Assembly (NCBI GenBank): GCA_022749755.1 | Contig: CM040447.1 | Location: forward strand, 5,106,545 to 5,170,544 | DNA length: 64,000 bases | Direction: 5' to 3' | Source: Azadirachta indica | Taxonomy: Eukaryota; Streptophyta; Magnoliopsida; Sapindales; Meliaceae | Part shown: positions 60,321-64,000 of the stretch, one piece after another | Numbering within the stretch: the first letter of the stretch is position 1 | Layout of the letters: each line of letters begins with the position of its first letter | Notes under the pieces: generated by a model | What the model saw: only the letters and a program-made list of their open reading frames with translations | Told to the model about the DNA's origin: nothing | Databases searched by the model: none | Position numbers and translations under genes: made by a program

Positions 60321-61612
60321 ATGCCGTAGGATTCATGAATATTACTTAAATCTCAAATTAAAATATTAATATCCACAATGATCTTTTACACTAAAGTTAT
60401 TAACTGTCATTTTTTCATTACTGATATTAGTAATTTTTTTTTTTAAAATACTGACATATATATTATAGTTAGGGTTCTATTGAAACCAATAGCCCTGCCC
60501 ACTTCAAAAATTTACTCAAATATTGAGACGTGTATGCTTCTTTAATAGTATACTAAATATCATTTAGTTTTTGATTGCCTTTCAATTTATCACTAAAAAC
60601 TTGTTAATTATATTTGAATAAGGTTGGTTGGACTTATATTATTGATGTAATTTACCATTGGATTTACTTATATAGATTGGACTTTTGAGTCTAGAACCAT
60701 ATAAAATCCATCTTTGTATTATGAGTTGAGAAAGTTAGGTCCATCAATTCTGTAAATATTCCTAAAGCACAAAAGATGTGATGTGATCAAATGGCTTCGG
60801 CAAACTTGGTATTTCTTGGCTGTATGTAAAAAGATAATATTTTGTGTTCTGGTCAAGTAATAAAATAAGATAAATAGGCTTCTTAATTTTCCTCAATTTG
60901 CGAAGAAGAGGTTGTGATCTTTGAGAAACAAAACCCAGGTGAAAAGATTTTTTACAAGCTTTTTGTAATGTTTAGGAAGATAGTTTTTGAGAAATTCTCA
61001 CCAACCGGCAGGACGTAACACATAACCAAACTATGTGGCTGTCAGTTTTCACCATCAAACCCGAGGTCTGATGACTATGTATTAATTTTCCTTTAGCTAA
61101 CTTATTTTCAACAAGATAACCTAAAGATCCACTTAAATAAAACTTAATATTGCCGTAGTGCCCATAATTTTTTAGTAGAACTCTTATAAATATACAAGTC
61201 ATTAAAAGAAATTGACATGTAATGCTCGTAATATATATTACCTTCTTATTTCTTATCATATGACCTTCTTGGGTTGGGTAGTGCTGTATATGTAATGGGC
61301 CTAACTTTTGATATCAATAATTGCTAAATATTAAAGTGATGAAGATTCATTTCTTTTATGGAAGGAATTGCTTTTATTGAATACGATGAAGCAAAGATGA
61401 AAGGTAAGAGATATAAGTGACAAAATATCGTGAAAACATTATTATTGAAAATGAGATTACACAAATCATCTCATTTCATCCTCCAAACAAATATCAGTTG
61501 CATTGGATTACACTTTAAATCATCTATCGCAAATTAAACAAATCAAATACCATTGAATCCTCTTCCATGGATTTCTTTTTTTACTCTTTTGAGAAAAAGA
61601 GATCTTAGCAGT
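60321..61612. other. Intergenic DNA downstream of the acyltransferase
   Basis: The last 200-300 bp are likely its 3' UTR. The 95-codon minus frame at 60972-61259 is not recognised. Nothing else was seen. Confidence 0.4.
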
Positions 61613-62970
61613 TTAGATCATATCCAAGGGACTTGGATCCATGGTGGCAAATGCAAGTAATTCTTCATCAAGTTCCAACAAATTCATGTCTTCTTCAGGC
61701 AAAAAAACACCCACGCCTCAACCCCATTTCCCGATCTTGTATCAATGAGATTGATAGAATTATAATACACAGTAGGAAGTTCATACCAACCAGCAGAACT
61801 ATTCCAAATAGGTTTTCCCCATCCAAAATCAATATTATAGAAACCAAAATTACACCAACTGCTAAAGGCAATTCTATCTTCTGCCCTAGAATACAATTCG
61901 CCGCCAACTTTGATAGCTTTACGAAGGTTAAGAAGCCCTTCATCACCTTGCAAACCCTTCACAAAATCTGCATTAAGTTCTCCTATTGCTCCCCTTAGCC
62001 TAGAGACCATGCCGTCCAAATCTACTTCATCTTCTGCGAATAGTGCAGTTGAATACCAAAATATGTTTCCGATGGAATAATCTAAAATTGGTGTCTTCAT
62101 CTTTCGACGCAAATTTACTGCATGGGATAGCAAATGTGGTTTGTACGAACCTGATTTTGTTTTGAAGGCTCCGGTGATGCGTTTGAAAAGAAATGCTGAA
62201 ACGAGCTCAACACGTGATGGATTTTGCACATGCGAGCTGGTTGCCCTAGCTTTGAGATCTGCTATTGCTTTTCCATCAAATACAAATCTCCTCCTAGCAG
62301 GTCTTCCGATTTTGAGAAATAGAGCTAATAAGGCCCTCCAGTTTGCATCTTTTGGGTCTTCATCTACTGAAGGAAATAAGTAAGAAGCGTCATAAGTAGG
62401 AAATACTGCTTCTTCCATATTCTTATGAGCAATGGCAGCCCAAGTTTTCAGAAACAAGCTGACCGTTGTTGCATCACCGACTAAATGTGAAAGACTAGTG
62501 CAAACGGCAAGGCCTCCACATGCAAACTTTGTTACTTGTATCTTAGCAACATGAGCTCCTGAAACTTGCCCGTTCTGCTCAGTGCCGTCTTTTGGAACAA
62601 AATTAGAAATCAAAGAGATATTGGGTTGACTGAGAAATTCATTAAGAGGATTTTTAGCTCGAGCCTCTACAAAATAAATCCCCTCATCATTGCAGTCAAC
62701 AGTAAAATCATCTTTCAACTTTCCAGCAAGTGGGTAAAAGTGGCTTAAGGTTTCAGACAGAGATTGTTTCAGTAGTTGCAATCTTTTGGAGACAATTCGA
62801 TCAACTTCAATGGAGTTGGAAAGGTTTTCTGCTGGAGGATAGTAAAGGACATCAGAAACATCATGTTGAAAAAGAAATTGATCGAAGAGGCAGAGCTTAT
62901 GAGTTCTGAGGTTAGAAGGTGTTCGAGAAGAGGGTTTGATGTGCTCTCTGGAAATTATTTCCACATCCAT
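61613..62970 (-). CDS. BAHD acyltransferase (vinorine synthase-like clade) with a C-terminal frame break
   Basis: A single exon starts MDVEIISREHIKPSS. BAHD enzymes transfer acyl groups from acyl-CoA to hydroxyls or amines of specialised metabolites in the cytosol. The catalytic HxxxD is intact (H162-D166, SHLVGD) and the structural DFGWG motif is at 381-385. The raw frame ends after 428 residues at 61684, with WVFFCLKKT. In the shifted frame the sequence continues PEEDMNLLELDEELLAFA and then 11 more residues to a TAA at 61613-61615, a normal BAHD C-terminus. The break is a run of seven T on the minus strand (plus 61701-61707), where five or eight would keep the frame, so a net +2 or -1. The enzyme would be about 451 residues if the frame were continuous, the usual length. 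Substrate cannot be told from sequence. The break may be a real null allele or a homopolymer sequencing error. Confidence 0.88.
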
Positions 62971-64000
62971 TTTCCAGAGATTTTCGTTCTGAAGATGACT
63001 TACAAATCTATCTAATCGAAGCTATAAGTAAATATCCTACATCATTACAACAACCTGGCAAACTTATTATCATTGTTTCGACTTCTCTCGCCCTTAGATT
63101 ATGTAATCCTTCACGATTTCCTGATTTGCTTTTAATATTGGGTTTATTATTCTGAGCACCAATGTATCAAGATTTCCATTTTGATTTTTGATTCTCAGGA
63201 TCGGTTATAATGTTTAAAAATATTTTTTTATTCAAATATTCTTAATTTTTTATTTTGATTTTTGATTTGCGCCATAATTTTTGAGATTTGTATTCAAATA
63301 TAATCTCTTAATTGGTCAACGCTCCCATTTTATATACTTTGTATAAAGAGGGTTACCCTCCCACGATCATAAATAAATTATGAAAATTAGAGAATTTTTT
63401 TAAATTAAAAAATGCATAAAATTAAAGAAAATGAAAAACGATGGAAAATGATTAAGCAGGTGAAGCCTCAAATTGTTTTGTAGATTTGCTGCATATTCTT
63501 TTTTTCTTCTCTTGAATTTGTGAACTTAGTCAATTTATTTTTAACATGTTTTGAGACTATAATTAAGTAAAGAATATTGCATAAAACGCAAAAAGAGGAC
63601 TAAATTGTGATTTCTTAAGAGATTAATTGCCTATATATATATATATATATATAGATATATATAGCGAGAGAGAGAGAGAGAGTCACTCTTGAGTAGATGT
63701 AGCAATGGGGCATGGTGGAGATGGGGAGGCCTTTCCAATTCTCCACTTATTTTAATTTTGATCTTAATTCCCAAACTTATTTTCCAATAAAATTTAATAC
63801 ACATATTTATTTATAAGAAAAATGACAATTTTCCCATGTTAGATATGAAAACTATCTTTTTTACTCTATTTGGTCAAAATAATCAAATTCCCTTTGTCTT
63901 ACCTTTTTTTTGTTAAATTAACATTGTTTTTGAAAATTTATCATTTTATCCTTGAATAAGTCATTTAAGTTTGGGTCAGAACTTGGATTCGGTCAGATTT
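62971..64000. other. Upstream region of the acyltransferase and AT-rich DNA
   Basis: The acyltransferase promoter lies just above 62970. No further gene is visible to the window end. Confidence 0.45.
63631..63682. repeat. Compound TA/GA microsatellite
   Basis: About ten TA units are followed by GATATATATAGC and about nine GA units. Confidence 0.95.

Noticed and set aside
62141..63015. Plus-strand ORFs over the acyltransferase
   Set aside because: Antisense shadows of the BAHD coding sequence.
1..64000. CRISPR array, bacterial operon or new defence-type system
   Set aside because: All genes are spliced plant genes of known families and no regularly spaced repeat array with unique spacers exists.

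Overview
This is a nuclear plant window. All genes have spliced GT-AG exons, the intergenic DNA is very AT-rich, and there are plant transposons and proteins of typical flowering-plant families. The protein variants look like a woody eudicot (a rosid, possibly Citrus), but the species is a guess. Gene models were built by hand from splice-site consensus, reading-frame continuity and recognised family sequence. No database was searched.

The first two thirds (1-38,400) are gene-dense. In order: the 5' coding exon of a SWIM zinc-finger/MULE-transposase-derived gene running off the left edge (minus, 46-314); PEN-2, a gamma-secretase subunit (minus, 2569-4137); a complete U5 spliceosomal snRNA gene (plus, about 7240-7364) with upstream sequence element, TATA box, Sm site and 3' box; a ten-exon GONST1-type Golgi GDP-mannose transporter (minus, 8636-14793); a repeat block with a hAT-type MITE inserted in a tandem array (17.2-18.8 kb); ABCI10, a plastid ABC ATPase (minus, 20635-24208), divergent from NdhO of the chloroplast NDH complex (plus, 24786-26171); an Apollo/SNM1-family nuclease (minus, 27369-30685) followed by an out-of-frame 191-codon ORF; an orphan alcohol-dehydrogenase exon with a stop codon (32299-32396); and the eleven-exon MAPKKK3-type kinase (minus, 33957-38050).

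From about 38.4 to 61.6 kb no intact gene was found. This part holds AT-rich sequence, MITE-like palindromes, a tandem duplication of about 0.8 kb (43.7-45.3 kb), a small LTR element of TRIM type with an initiator-tRNA primer site (46.15-46.57 kb), a decayed Ty1/Copia element on the minus strand (53.85-58.60 kb) nested in an older hAT-like element, and dispersed low-copy repeats. At the right end is a single-exon BAHD acyltransferase (minus, 61613-62970) whose last codons are knocked out of frame by a run of seven T.

The genes are unrelated housekeeping and signalling genes, not a pathway or cluster. I found no convincing new biological system. The items most worth a second look are the U5 gene, the two C-terminal frame breaks (BAHD and Apollo), the upstream ORF overlapping the ABCI10 start, the orphan ADH exon and the nested or tandem repeats.
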